Shown piece by piece: positions 52,518-61,684 of a stretch of DNA of 64,000 nt. Below the pieces are notes generated by a model that saw only the letters and a program-made list of their open reading frames with translations, had not been told where the DNA came from and ran no database searches. Made by a program: the position numbers and the translations under genes. The stretch lies in contig NZ_JBANRM010000004.1 in NCBI RefSeq assembly GCF_037154085.1, positions 186,001-250,000 on the forward strand. Reading direction: 5' to 3'. The DNA is from Andeanibacterium fulvum (lineage in GTDB: Bacteria; Pseudomonadota; Alphaproteobacteria; Sphingomonadales; Sphingomonadaceae). Each line of letters opens with the position of its first letter. Position 1 is the first letter of the stretch.

Positions 52518-52785
52518 TAGGTCGTAAACTCATAAATGCCAGTCACGAGGTTTGAGGCAAAATGGCTCGGCGCGAGGAGGAGAGGCGCAGGAATATGTCG
52601 ATATTTCCAGCCTCTCCGACGCTGCGCTGGGCCATTTTGGTCAAATCCCTGCGGGACATCCAAATGGCTTCCATCTCGAACCGAAAGGCGCTTGCGATGG
52701 CAGCAAGCCGTCGCGGCGCGCCTTTCGGCCCGATATGTTCGCCATTTGGATGCCTCGTGACTGGCATTTATGAGTTTACGACCTA
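52518..52785. mobile_element. MITE-like element with perfect 32-bp terminal inverted repeats
   Basis: The left end 52518-52549 and right end 52754-52785 are exact reverse complements containing GGTCGTAAACTCATAAATGC. Total length 268 bases; no transposase can be encoded. TA flanks both GGTCGT/ACGACC ends and may be a target duplication; the end sequence resembles those of IS5-family elements in alphaproteobacteria. The right end stops 11 bases before the DUF2059 start codon. Confidence 0.88.
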
Positions 52786-52796
52786 ATCATCGCGGA

Positions 52797-53567
52797 ATGA
52801 TCACTCGCCGCGCCATGCATTTCCTTGCCCGCCTGTCCGCCCCCGTCGCATTCGCGATGCTTCTCGGCCCCGCGCCGGCTGCCGCCGAAGAAGAGGCGAG
52901 GCTGGTGCAGGCGGCTCAGACCAGTGCCTATGAAGACCTTTACGCCGCCATGCGCGAAGGGGTGGACGATACGGTGATGATCGAGAACATCCTCGATACG
53001 ATGATCGCCGAGATCAGGCGGCAGGCACCCGAATTCGCCCTGCTGGAAGAGGAAGAGCCGCAATTGATGAACAATCTGCGCGGCAATGTCCGGCCCGTGC
53101 TGATGGATTATTCCGAACGTGTGCGCGTTGCCTATCTTCCGGAAATGATCGCGGTATTGCAGGGCGGCCTGACCGCCGCCGAAGCGCGCGATCTGGCCGC
53201 CTTCTATCGCTCGGAAGTGGGGCAGAAGCTGCTGGCAGGGGTGAGCGGCAGTTTCACCGGCGAGGAAACCATGCGCGGCATGGGCGGCGATTTCGACCAA
53301 CAGGTAGACACGGAAGCCGTCGCGCGAGACATCAGGTCCGCCAGTGTGAAGGCCTATCTTACGCTGACGCCTGAAGAGCGCCAGGAAGTGGAGACCGTCT
53401 TCGCCCAGAATCCGGCACTGGCCAAGATGAATGCGCTTCAGCCGCGGATCAACGCCGTGCGTGCCGCAATGGAAAACGAAGCCATGACGCCGGAGGAAGA
53501 AGCGCGCATGGACGCCGCGCTGGATGACACTTTCGCGCCGTTCTCCGACGATTTGCCTGACGAGTAA
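52797..53567 (+). CDS. DUF2059 secreted protein
   Basis: The product has 256 residues from ATG 52797; a signal peptide follows a few basic residues (FLARLSAPVAFAMLLGPAPA). The domain shows AYLPEMIAVLQGGLTAAEARDL and FYRSEVGQKLLAG, the DUF2059 pattern of helical periplasmic proteins of unknown role. The native upstream region is replaced by a MITE, so promoter and ribosome site may come from the element. It precedes crtY by 49 bases. Confidence 0.85.
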   Translation: MITRRAMHFLARLSAPVAFAMLLGPAPAAAEEEARLVQAAQTSAYEDLYAAMREGVDDTVMIENILDTMIAEIRRQAPEFALLEEEEPQLMNNLRGNVRPVLMDYSERVRVAYLPEMIAVLQGGLTAAEARDLAAFYRSEVGQKLLAGVSGSFTGEETMRGMGGDFDQQVDTEAVARDIRSASVKAYLTLTPEERQEVETVFAQNPALAKMNALQPRINAVRAAMENEAMTPEEEARMDAALDDTFAPFSDDLPDE

Positions 53568-53616
53568 CGACAGGCAGCCCCCGGGCATTGCGCGAGCCGC
53601 CTCATCGGCTAAAGCC

Positions 53617-54825
53617 ATGCCCATGAACGGGCGCCAATTCGATATTGCCATTGTGGGCGGCGGGCTGGCCGGGGGCTTGATCGCCGCGGCGCTGGCACGC
53701 AGTCGGCCCGAAGTATCGGTAGTGGTGGTGGAAGCGCAGCAGGTGCTGGGCGGCAATCATCGCTGGAGCTGGTTCGAAAGCGACCTTTCGCCCGAAGGCG
53801 CCGCCCTGCTCCACCCTTTCCGCAAGGTCGAATGGGACAATGGCTATGACGTGGCCTTTCCCGGCCGTGTCCGCACGCTGTCCTCGCCCTATCGCTCGCT
53901 TGCCTCGGCGGAATTCGACGCCGGGCTGCGCCGCATGCTGCCCGATGGCGCAATCCGCATAGGCCGCGAAGTGGTGACGCTGGATGCGGCGGGCGTGATC
54001 CTGGACAATGGCGAGAGGATCGGCGCGCGGGCCGTGATCGATTGCCGGGGCCAGCCCAGATCGGCGCACCTCACCGGCGGCTGGCAAATATTCCTTGGCC
54101 GCCACATGCGCACCCGTGCTCCGCATGGGGTAGAACGCCCGATCATCATGGACAGCACCATCGAACAGGTGGGCATTGCCGATCAGGGCGCATACCGCTT
54201 CGTCTATGTCCTGCCTCTCTCCAGCCAAGAGCTGTTCATCGAAGATACCTATTACGCGGATAGCCCGCTGCTCGATCGCAGCCTGCTGTCCGGCCGGATC
54301 GACGCCTATTGCGCCCGCCATGGGTGGGAGGGCGATCTACTCGGCTCCGAAACGGGGGTTCTGCCGGTGATCACGGGCGGGAACTTCGGCGCCTATCAGG
54401 CGGAACGGCGGATCGGCGGTGTCGGCCGCGCAGGTGCGCTGGCGGGCTTTTCCCATCCGCTGACATCCTACACCGTGCCCTTCGCGGTAGAGACGGCGCT
54501 GGCCATCGCTCGCGATGCCGATCTTCCGGCAGACCAGATGGCCGCCATGCTTGAAGCCCGCGCGCGCCATCACTGGCGCGATACCGGCTTCTATCGCCTG
54601 CTGGGCAAGATGCTGTTCGGCGCCGCCGACCCGACCCAGCGCTGGCGCATATTCGAGCGGTTCTATGGCCTCCAGCAGGGGCTGATAGAGAGATTTTATG
54701 CCGGGCGCTCGACACAGCTCGACAAGGCGCGCATCCTCATGGGCAAGCCGCCGGTTCCCCTTACCCGCGCGCTGGGCGCATTGCTGCAGAAAGGCACACC
54801 AATGAACGGGCAGGAGGCCGCATGA
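53617..54825 (+). CDS. crtY: Lycopene beta-cyclase
   Basis: The product has 402 residues from ATG 53617 (53623 also possible). FDIAIVGGGLAGGLIAAALA is the dinucleotide fold, GGNHRWSWFESDLSPEG is a CrtY block and GFSHPLTSYTVPFAVETAL lies near the C-terminus. CrtY closes both ends of lycopene to give beta-carotene. Its stop overlaps the crtI start as ATGA. Confidence 0.95.
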   Translation: MPMNGRQFDIAIVGGGLAGGLIAAALARSRPEVSVVVVEAQQVLGGNHRWSWFESDLSPEGAALLHPFRKVEWDNGYDVAFPGRVRTLSSPYRSLASAEFDAGLRRMLPDGAIRIGREVVTLDAAGVILDNGERIGARAVIDCRGQPRSAHLTGGWQIFLGRHMRTRAPHGVERPIIMDSTIEQVGIADQGAYRFVYVLPLSSQELFIEDTYYADSPLLDRSLLSGRIDAYCARHGWEGDLLGSETGVLPVITGGNFGAYQAERRIGGVGRAGALAGFSHPLTSYTVPFAVETALAIARDADLPADQMAAMLEARARHHWRDTGFYRLLGKMLFGAADPTQRWRIFERFYGLQQGLIERFYAGRSTQLDKARILMGKPPVPLTRALGALLQKGTPMNGQEAA

Positions 54826-56330
54826 CCCCCGACCTGGCTCCCTATCCCGGAAAGAAGGCCTGCGTCATCGGCGCCGGCTTTGGCGGGCTGGCACTGGCGA
54901 TCCGCCTGCAATCGGCAGGCGTTGCCACCACCGTGGTGGAAGCGCGCGACAAGCCGGGCGGGCGCGCCTATTTCTGGGAGCGCGACGGCTTCACTTTCGA
55001 TGCCGGGCCCACTGTCATCACGGACCCGATGTGCCTGCGCGAGCTGTGGGCGCTGACCGGGCATGAGATGGACGACGATATCGAGCTGATGCCGGTCATG
55101 CCGTTCTACCGGCTCAACTGGCCCGACGGGACGAATTTCGACTATTCGAATGACGAGACCGCGCTGCAGGCCGAAATCGCCCGCATCTCCCCCGCCGATA
55201 TCACCGGCTATGAGGATTTCCTGCGCTATTCCGAAGGCGTCTGGCACGAAGGCTATGTGAAGCTGGGCCACGTGCCCTTCCTGGACTTCGCCTCCATGCT
55301 CAAGGCAGCCCCGGCGCTGGCCAAGTACCAGGCATGGCGCTCGGTCTATTCGATCGTCTCCAAATATATCCAGTCGGAGAAACTGCGCGAGGCGTTCAGC
55401 TTCCACACCTTGCTGGTGGGCGGCAACCCGATGACCACCAGCAGCATCTATGCCCTGATCCACAAGCTGGAAAAGGATGGCGGCGTGTGGTGGGCGCGCG
55501 GCGGCACCAACCGGCTGATCGCAGCCATGGTCCGCCATTTCGAGCGGCTGGGCGGCACGATCCGCCTGCACGATCCGGTCAAGGCGATCCACACCGTGGG
55601 GACGACCGCCACTGAGGTGGAAACCGTCAGCGGCTGGAAGGAACGCTTCCACGCCGTCGCCAGCAATGCCGACATCATGCACACTTATCGCGATCTTCTG
55701 GGCGGCACCAAGCGCGGGGCGGACGAAGCCAAATCGCTGGCGAAGAAGCGCTTTTCGCCCAGCCTGTTCGTGGTCCATTTCGGGATCGAGGGCACCTGGC
55801 CCGGCATCCCGCACCACATGATCCTGTTCGGCCCGCGCTATAAGGGCCTGCTGGACGATATTTACGAGCATGGCGTGCTGCCCGTCGATTTCTCGATCTA
55901 TCTCCATCACCCCACCGTGACCGATCCATCGATGGCGCCGGAAGGCAAGAGCACCTTCTATGCGCTGGTGCCGGTGGCCAATATGGGCAAGCTGCCAATC
56001 GACTGGGAACAGGTCGGCCCCGTGCTGGAAAAGCGCATCCTCGATGAAGTCGCCCGGCGGCTGATCCCCGATCTGCATGACCGGATCGTCACCAAGTTCC
56101 ATTACGCCCCGCGCGATTTCGCGCTGGATCTCAACGCCCATGTCGGCAGCGCCTTCAGCCTTGAGCCGATCCTGACGCAGAGCGCATGGTTCCGCGGCCA
56201 CAATCGCGACGATGTGATCCGCAACATGTATCTGGTAGGAGCGGGGACTCATCCCGGCGCCGGCATTCCCGGCGTGGTCGGCAGCGCCAAGGCGACTGCC
56301 AAGCTGATGCTGGAGGACATGAAGGAATGA
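54822..56330 (+). CDS. crtI: Phytoene desaturase
   Basis: The product has 502 residues. The FAD site is CVIGAGFGGLALAIRLQSAG, followed by DKPGGRAYFWERDGFTFDAG; the C-terminal signature is GAGTHPGAGIPGVVGSAK. CrtI introduces four double bonds into phytoene to form lycopene. The length is that of the bacterial enzyme. It is translationally coupled to crtY and to the next gene. Confidence 0.97.
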   Translation: MTPDLAPYPGKKACVIGAGFGGLALAIRLQSAGVATTVVEARDKPGGRAYFWERDGFTFDAGPTVITDPMCLRELWALTGHEMDDDIELMPVMPFYRLNWPDGTNFDYSNDETALQAEIARISPADITGYEDFLRYSEGVWHEGYVKLGHVPFLDFASMLKAAPALAKYQAWRSVYSIVSKYIQSEKLREAFSFHTLLVGGNPMTTSSIYALIHKLEKDGGVWWARGGTNRLIAAMVRHFERLGGTIRLHDPVKAIHTVGTTATEVETVSGWKERFHAVASNADIMHTYRDLLGGTKRGADEAKSLAKKRFSPSLFVVHFGIEGTWPGIPHHMILFGPRYKGLLDDIYEHGVLPVDFSIYLHHPTVTDPSMAPEGKSTFYALVPVANMGKLPIDWEQVGPVLEKRILDEVARRLIPDLHDRIVTKFHYAPRDFALDLNAHVGSAFSLEPILTQSAWFRGHNRDDVIRNMYLVGAGTHPGAGIPGVVGSAKATAKLMLEDMKE

Positions 56331-56743
56331 AACCGCTTTCCGCCCTTTGTGCGATTGCCCTGCTGGCCGTTCCCGCGGGCCTTTCCGCCGCCAACTGGGA
56401 AGAGGTGGAGCGGCTGGCCGGCGACATCGCCGTGGAAATCGACACGCAGAGCGTGGCCAAAGCGCAGGATGGGGTAACGGAAGTCACGCTGGGCACTTTC
56501 CGCAAGGAACTGCCCAACGGTGTGATGCAGACGGATGTGGCAGTGGACTGCAAGGGGCAGGCCGCCAAGATCCGCGGCATCCGGCTGCTGCAGGGCGATG
56601 TTGTGGCGACCTCCAGTTCCACGCCCGGTGCGGAATTCCGCCCGGTGAATTACGGCAGTTCCGAAGCAATCTATTTCAAGGCCCTGTGCGGCCGCGAAAT
56701 CCCCGCTCCCGAAGGTGCGCAGGCGGAAGCGGCGCCCGAATGA
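56327..56743 (+). CDS. Secreted protein, surface-adhesin-E-like domain
   Basis: The product has 138 residues with signal LSALCAIALLAVPAGLSA. The mature part NWEEVERLAGDIAVEIDTQS and VDCKGQAAKIRGIRLLQGDV looks like the small beta-domain annotated as surface-adhesin protein E-like. No role in carotenoid synthesis is known. Start overlaps the crtI stop as ATGA. Confidence 0.7.
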   Translation: MKPLSALCAIALLAVPAGLSAANWEEVERLAGDIAVEIDTQSVAKAQDGVTEVTLGTFRKELPNGVMQTDVAVDCKGQAAKIRGIRLLQGDVVATSSSTPGAEFRPVNYGSSEAIYFKALCGREIPAPEGAQAEAAPE

Positions 56744-57324
56744 TCCGCCGCCTTGCCGTCTATTGCGGGTCTGCTTCGCCCGCCGATCCCCGCTATCTGC
56801 AGCTCGCGCATGAAGTGGGCGCAGGCCTTGCCGCGCGCGGTATCGGCGTGGTCTATGGCGGCGGCAGGCTGGGCCTGATGGGGGCAGTGGCCAGCGGCGC
56901 TTTGGAGGCCGGGGGCGAAGTGATCGGCGTGATCCCCGATGCGCTTTCCAGCAGCGAAATCGCCAATACCGACTGCACCGAGCTGCACATCGTTTCCGGC
57001 ATGCATGAACGCAAGAAGGCCTTCACTGACCTGTCGGATGGCTTCGTCACCATTCCCGGCGGCGTCGGCACGATGGACGAATTGTGGGAAGCGGTCAGCT
57101 GGGCGCAGCTGGGCTATCACACCAAGCCGGTGGGGCTGCTCAACGCCTTCGGCTATTACGATCACCTGATCGCCTTCAACCGCCACATGGCCGAAACCGG
57201 CTTCGTCCGCCCGGCCCATCAGGGCATTCTGATCGCGCGCGAGACCCTGCCCGATCTGCTGGACGCCATGGCCGCCTATGAACCGCACCGCCCGATCTTC
57301 GCGATGAAGGCGGACGATTTGTGA
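56740..57324 (+). CDS. LOG family protein (TIGR00730 type)
   Basis: The product has 194 residues. Nucleotide-binding motifs VYGGGRLGLMGAVA and IPGGVGTMDELWEA (PGGxGTxxE) are intact. Relatives are cytokinin riboside 5'-phosphate phosphoribohydrolases or AMP nucleosidases; in bacteria the true substrate is often unknown. Overlaps the previous gene as ATGA, so it is part of the crt unit. Confidence 0.92.
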   Translation: MIRRLAVYCGSASPADPRYLQLAHEVGAGLAARGIGVVYGGGRLGLMGAVASGALEAGGEVIGVIPDALSSSEIANTDCTELHIVSGMHERKKAFTDLSDGFVTIPGGVGTMDELWEAVSWAQLGYHTKPVGLLNAFGYYDHLIAFNRHMAETGFVRPAHQGILIARETLPDLLDAMAAYEPHRPIFAMKADDL

Positions 57325-57330
57325 GTTCTT

Positions 57331-57423
57331 TTCGTCATTGCGAGGGGCCGAAGGCCCCGCGGCAATCCAGGGCAGTTACAGGCGGCACTGGATTGCTTCG
57401 TCGCTCCGCTCCTCGCAATGACG
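57331..57423. repeat. Palindromic repeat that contains the crtB start codon
   Basis: Arms CGTCATTGCGAGGGGCCGAA and GCTCCTCGCAATGACG, with inner CAATCCAGG/CTGGATTG. The crtB ATG is inside the right arm. Confidence 0.85.
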
Positions 57424-58371
57424 TTTGATCGCCCGACCCTCGTCGCCCAGGCGCGGGATACGATCCGCGAGGGATCGAAAAGCTTCGCCGCCGCGAGCAC
57501 GCTGTTCGGCCGCACCACGCGTGAGCGCGTATGGCTGCTCTATGCCTGGTGCCGTCGCTGCGACGATCTGGCCGATGCGCAGGACATGGGCGGCACTCTG
57601 GGCGATCAGGCCGGCGCGCATGACCGGCTGGCGGAAATCCGCGACCTGACCGCAAAGGCCTTTGCCGGGCAGCCCACAGGCGATCCCTGCTTCGACGCCT
57701 TCGGCCTCGTCGCCCATGAATGCGGCATCACGCCTGCCATGGCGGAAGATGTGATCGCAGGCTTTGCGCTCGATGCCGACGGCTGGCGCCCGCAAAGCGA
57801 AGGCGACCTGATGCGCTATTGCTTCCACGTGGCAGGCGCGGTGGGCGTCATGATGGCAGTGGTGATGGGCGTGCCCGCCCGGCGCGAGGATGTGCTGGAC
57901 CGCGCCTGCGACCTTGGCCTGGCCTTCCAGCTGGCCAATATCGCGCGCGACATTGCCGAGGATGCCGAAGCCGGGCGCTGTTACTTGCCTGCCGAATGGC
58001 TGGCAGAAAAGAACATTCCCGAAAATGAGATCATGGCGCCCCGGCACCGACCTGCCCTGGCCGAACTGGCCGCGCGGCTGGTGGCCTTGTCTCAGGAACA
58101 CGAACAGGCATCGCGCATCGGCGCTGCGCAACTGGGCTTCCGCCAGCGCTGGGCGATCCTTTCCGCCGCCGGTATCTATGGCGCGATCGCAACCGAAGTC
58201 GGCCGCCGGGGCGAAGCCGCGTGGGACGAGCGGGTCCACACATCCGGCCGCGCCAAGCTGGGCTTCGTGGCCAAGGGGCTGGCCGCCGCGCTGCTGCCCC
58301 CGCCCCGAATGGACGCCCTACCCAAATGGAACCGCCGCCAGCTTGCCGCAATGGCCCGCGCGCCGGGCTGA
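57418..58371 (+). CDS. crtB: Phytoene synthase
   Basis: The product has 317 residues. The first aspartate-rich motif is in YAWCRRCDDLADAQD and the second in FQLANIARDIAEDAEAG followed by RCYLPAEWL. It joins two geranylgeranyl diphosphates to phytoene. The ATG at 57418 lies in the right arm of a palindromic repeat and has no clear ribosome site, so coupling to the upstream LOG gene or a non-ATG start is possible. Confidence 0.95.
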   Translation: MTFDRPTLVAQARDTIREGSKSFAAASTLFGRTTRERVWLLYAWCRRCDDLADAQDMGGTLGDQAGAHDRLAEIRDLTAKAFAGQPTGDPCFDAFGLVAHECGITPAMAEDVIAGFALDADGWRPQSEGDLMRYCFHVAGAVGVMMAVVMGVPARREDVLDRACDLGLAFQLANIARDIAEDAEAGRCYLPAEWLAEKNIPENEIMAPRHRPALAELAARLVALSQEHEQASRIGAAQLGFRQRWAILSAAGIYGAIATEVGRRGEAAWDERVHTSGRAKLGFVAKGLAAALLPPPRMDALPKWNRRQLAAMARAPG

Positions 58372-58438
58372 CTTAAGCCCGCTTGCCTCCCCGCGCAGGT
58401 GCAGGCAGTCTCCCGCAAAACATAGAGGGGAGAGAAAC

Positions 58439-60058
58439 ATGGGCGAACCCGGTGCCGAACAGGCGCAGGTCCACAAGACCGAATGGAAAGTGATCGCGGC
58501 ATCGTCGCTCGGCACGGTGTTCGAATGGTACGATTTCTACCTCTACGGCCTGCTCGCCACGATCATCTCGGCCCAGTTCTTTTCCGGCGTCAATGAAACC
58601 ACTGCCTTCATCCTCGCCCTCGCCGCCTTTGCGGCGGGCTTTGCCGTGCGGCCCTTCGGCGCGCTGGTATTCGGGCGGGTGGGCGATCTTGTGGGGCGCA
58701 AGAACACCTTCCTCGTCACCATGGGCATCATGGGCGCATCCACTTTCGCCGTGGGCCTGCTGCCCTCCTATGCCAGCGTGGGCGTGGCCGCGCCGCTGAT
58801 GCTGGTCGGCCTGCGCCTGCTGCAGGGCCTCGCGCTGGGCGGGCAATATGGCGGGGCGGCGACCTATGTGGCGGAACATGCGCCAGAGGGGAAACGCGGC
58901 TTCTATACCAGCTTCATCCAGACCACCGCGACGCTGGGCCTGTTCTCCAGCCTGCTGGTGGTGATCGGCACGCGCGAGGCACTGGGTGAGGAAGCCTTTG
59001 CCCAATGGGGCTGGCGCCTGCCCTTCTATGCCTCGGCCCTGCTGCTGGTCGTCTCGCTGTGGATCAGGCTGCAACTGAACGAGAGCCCGGTCTACCAGAA
59101 AATGAAGGCCGAAGGCACGACCTCCAAGGCCCCGCTGACCGAGGCATTCGGCAATTGGAAGAACCTGCGCATCGTGCTGATCGCGCTGCTGGGCGCCGTC
59201 GCCGGGCAGGCGGTGGTCTGGTACACGGGCCAGTTCTACGCGCTGTTCTATCTGGAAAAGATCCTGAAGGTAGACGGGGCAACCGCCAATGTGCTGATCG
59301 CCGCCGCGCTGGCCATCGGCACACCCTTCTTCGTATTCTTCGGCTGGCTGAGCGATCGCATCGGGCGCAAGCCGATCATCATGGCGGGCTGCGCGCTGGC
59401 GGCGCTGACCTATTTCCCGCTCTTTTCCGCCCTCACTGCCGCTGCCAATCCGGCGCTGGCCGAGGCACAGGCCAAGGCGCCAGTGGTGGTCCATGCGGAC
59501 CCGGCGAGCTGCTCGGTGCAGTTCGACCCCATCGGCAAGACCAATTTCAACACCACCGCCTGCGACATCGCCAAGTCCACGCTCGCCAAGGCGGGCATTC
59601 CCTATGAGAATGCCGCGAGCGGCAGCGGCGAGACGACTATCGGCGCGATTACCATCCCGGCGGACGACATGGAAAGCTATGGCGAGCGGCTGACCATTGC
59701 CGTGGCGCAGGCGGGCTATCCCGCACAGGCCGATCCCGCGCGCACCAATACACCGCTGGTGATCGCCATCCTTGCCGCGCTCGTCCTGCTGGTGACCATG
59801 GTCTACGGCCCCATCGCCGCGTTGCTGGTGGAACTGTTCCCCAGCCGCATCCGCTATACGGCGATGAGCCTGCCCTACCACATCGGCAATGGCTGGTTCG
59901 GCGGCTTCCTGCCCACCATCGCCTTTGCCTGCGTGGCCGCGACGGGGAATATCTATGCCGGGCTGTGGTACCCGGTGGGCGTGGCGGTGCTGACCTTGCT
60001 GGTCGGCCTGCTGTGGCTGCCCGAGACGTTCCGGCGGAAGATCGATCACGAGGGGTAA
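58439..60058 (+). CDS. MFS transporter, metabolite:H+ symporter (MHS) type
   Basis: The product has 539 residues from ATG 58439 after GGGGAGAG. TVFEWYDFYLYGLLAT and VRPFGALVFGRVGDLVGRKN are MHS signatures; about twelve membrane helices. A soluble loop of about 110 residues (roughly 345-455), with cysteines in PASCSVQF and TTACDIAK, lies late in the chain, before the final helices. The substrate is likely an organic acid or osmolyte; unknown. Confidence 0.88.
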   Translation: MGEPGAEQAQVHKTEWKVIAASSLGTVFEWYDFYLYGLLATIISAQFFSGVNETTAFILALAAFAAGFAVRPFGALVFGRVGDLVGRKNTFLVTMGIMGASTFAVGLLPSYASVGVAAPLMLVGLRLLQGLALGGQYGGAATYVAEHAPEGKRGFYTSFIQTTATLGLFSSLLVVIGTREALGEEAFAQWGWRLPFYASALLLVVSLWIRLQLNESPVYQKMKAEGTTSKAPLTEAFGNWKNLRIVLIALLGAVAGQAVVWYTGQFYALFYLEKILKVDGATANVLIAAALAIGTPFFVFFGWLSDRIGRKPIIMAGCALAALTYFPLFSALTAAANPALAEAQAKAPVVVHADPASCSVQFDPIGKTNFNTTACDIAKSTLAKAGIPYENAASGSGETTIGAITIPADDMESYGERLTIAVAQAGYPAQADPARTNTPLVIAILAALVLLVTMVYGPIAALLVELFPSRIRYTAMSLPYHIGNGWFGGFLPTIAFACVAATGNIYAGLWYPVGVAVLTLLVGLLWLPETFRRKIDHEG

Positions 60059-60059
60059 G

Positions 60060-60200
60060 ACAAGCTCCTCCCCGACACGGGGAGGGGGACCACCCGCAGG
60101 GTGGTGGAGGGGCACCTGCCATAATCGCGACGTTTCGCCTGCCGGACGTGCCCCTCCACCATGCTTCGCATGGTCCCCCTCCCCCGTTGGGGGAGGATTT
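60060..60200. repeat. GC-rich palindromic repeat (CTCCTCCCC-GGGGAGGGGGACCACC type)
   Basis: The left half with GGGGAGGGGGACCACCCGCA and GGTGGTGGAGGGGCAC is mirrored by GTGCCCCTCCACCATG and CCCCCTCCCC, between convergent genes. Confidence 0.85.
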
Positions 60201-61671
60201 AGGAACCCATGAACTGCGCCACGCTCGCCCGCTCGGCCTCGCTCATATGCAGGCCCAGCTTGCTGCGCCGCCAGAGCACGTCCTCTGCTGTGCGCGCCCA
60301 TTCGACCTCGCGCAGATAAGTGACTTCGGCTTCGCTCAACCCCGCGCCAAAATGGCGGCCGAGATCGCCCCACGCTTTCGCCTTGCCCAGCCATCTCCCG
60401 GCCCGCGTGCCATAGGCGCGAATGATGCGGGTCGCCTCCACTGTCGAGAGGAACGGGTGCTGCCGCTTCAACTCGTCTGCCAGCGCCGCCTGCCCGTCCA
60501 CCGGGAAATCCCCGCCGGGTAGCGGCGCCCCTGCCGTCCATCCGGGGCCAGACAAGGCTGGGATGCGCCGCGCCAACGTGTCCACTGCCGCTTCCGAAAG
60601 GTGGCGGTAGGAAGTGATCTTGCCGCCGAACACATCGAGCAAGGGCGCGCCCTCTTCCGGCGGGGAAAGCGGCAGGCGATAACCGCGCGTTGCCGCCTCC
60701 GGCCTGCCCGATCCGTCGTCCACCAAAGCGCGCACGCCGGAATAGGTCCACACGACATCGGCAGGAGTCACGCGCCTGGCGAAATAGCGGCTCGCCGCCT
60801 CGCACAGATAGGCGATCTCGTCTTCAGACGCCTCGATCCGGTCCAGCGGTCCAGTGTGATCCCGGTCAGTCGTTCCGATCAGGGTAAAGTCCCGCTCATA
60901 GGGAATGGCGAAGCAGATGCGCGTATCGGGCAGTTGGAAGATATAGGCGTAATCATGGTCGAACAGGCGGCGCGTCACGATATGCGATCCTCGCACCCGT
61001 CGCAGCGAGAAGCGCGGCGCCTGCCCCGTCAGCCGCGCCACATCGTCCGCCCCCGGCCCGGCAGCATTCACCAGAGCGCGGCCGTGGAATGTTCCCGCGG
61101 GCGTTTCCACTGCCCATAGCTCACCCTCCCGCCTGATCGCCGTAGCGGGCGTGCGGGTACGGATTTGTGCCCCGCGCTCCGCCGCGTCGAGCGCGTTGAG
61201 TACGACCAGCCGGGCATCGTCCACCCAGCCATCCGAATATTCGAAACCCCAATGCAGCGAAGGGGCCAGCGCCGCGCCTGCGGGATGGTGGCCCAGCCGG
61301 ATCGTGTCGGCGGCGGGCAAGCGCTTCCTGCCGCCGATATGATCGTAGAGCAGCAGCCCCAGCCGCAGCATCCAGCGCGAGCGCAGATGGGGCATCCACG
61401 GCAATACGAAGCGCATCGGGCGGATGATGTGCGGGGCAATGCCCCACAGCACTTCCCGCTCCCTCAGCGCCTCTCGCACCAGCGCGAATTCGTAATATTC
61501 GAGATAGCGCAGCCCGCCATGGACCAGCTTGGTGCTGGCGCTGGATGTGCCGCTGGCAAGGTCCCGCGCCTCCAGCAGGAGGACTTGCGCCCCTCTCCCC
61601 TGTGCATCGCGAGCGATCCCCGCGCCGTTGACCCCGCCGCCTATGACGATGAGGTCGAACGGCCCGGTCAT
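60199..61671 (-). CDS. glpD: Glycerol-3-phosphate dehydrogenase
   Basis: The product has 490 residues from ATG 61671 (MTGPFDLIVIGGG). The FAD fold is IVIGGGVNGAGIARDAQGRG and the substrate domain has STKLVHGGLRYLEYYEF and VFGGKITSYRHLSEAA. It oxidises sn-glycerol-3-phosphate to DHAP at the inner membrane. Kinase and facilitator genes are not nearby. The start lies 13 bases after the stop of the upstream MFS gene. Confidence 0.95.
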   Translation of the reverse strand: MTGPFDLIVIGGGVNGAGIARDAQGRGAQVLLLEARDLASGTSSASTKLVHGGLRYLEYYEFALVREALREREVLWGIAPHIIRPMRFVLPWMPHLRSRWMLRLGLLLYDHIGGRKRLPAADTIRLGHHPAGAALAPSLHWGFEYSDGWVDDARLVVLNALDAAERGAQIRTRTPATAIRREGELWAVETPAGTFHGRALVNAAGPGADDVARLTGQAPRFSLRRVRGSHIVTRRLFDHDYAYIFQLPDTRICFAIPYERDFTLIGTTDRDHTGPLDRIEASEDEIAYLCEAASRYFARRVTPADVVWTYSGVRALVDDGSGRPEAATRGYRLPLSPPEEGAPLLDVFGGKITSYRHLSEAAVDTLARRIPALSGPGWTAGAPLPGGDFPVDGQAALADELKRQHPFLSTVEATRIIRAYGTRAGRWLGKAKAWGDLGRHFGAGLSEAEVTYLREVEWARTAEDVLWRRSKLGLHMSEAERASVAQFMGS

Positions 61672-61684
61672 CCCGCGCGGCCCA

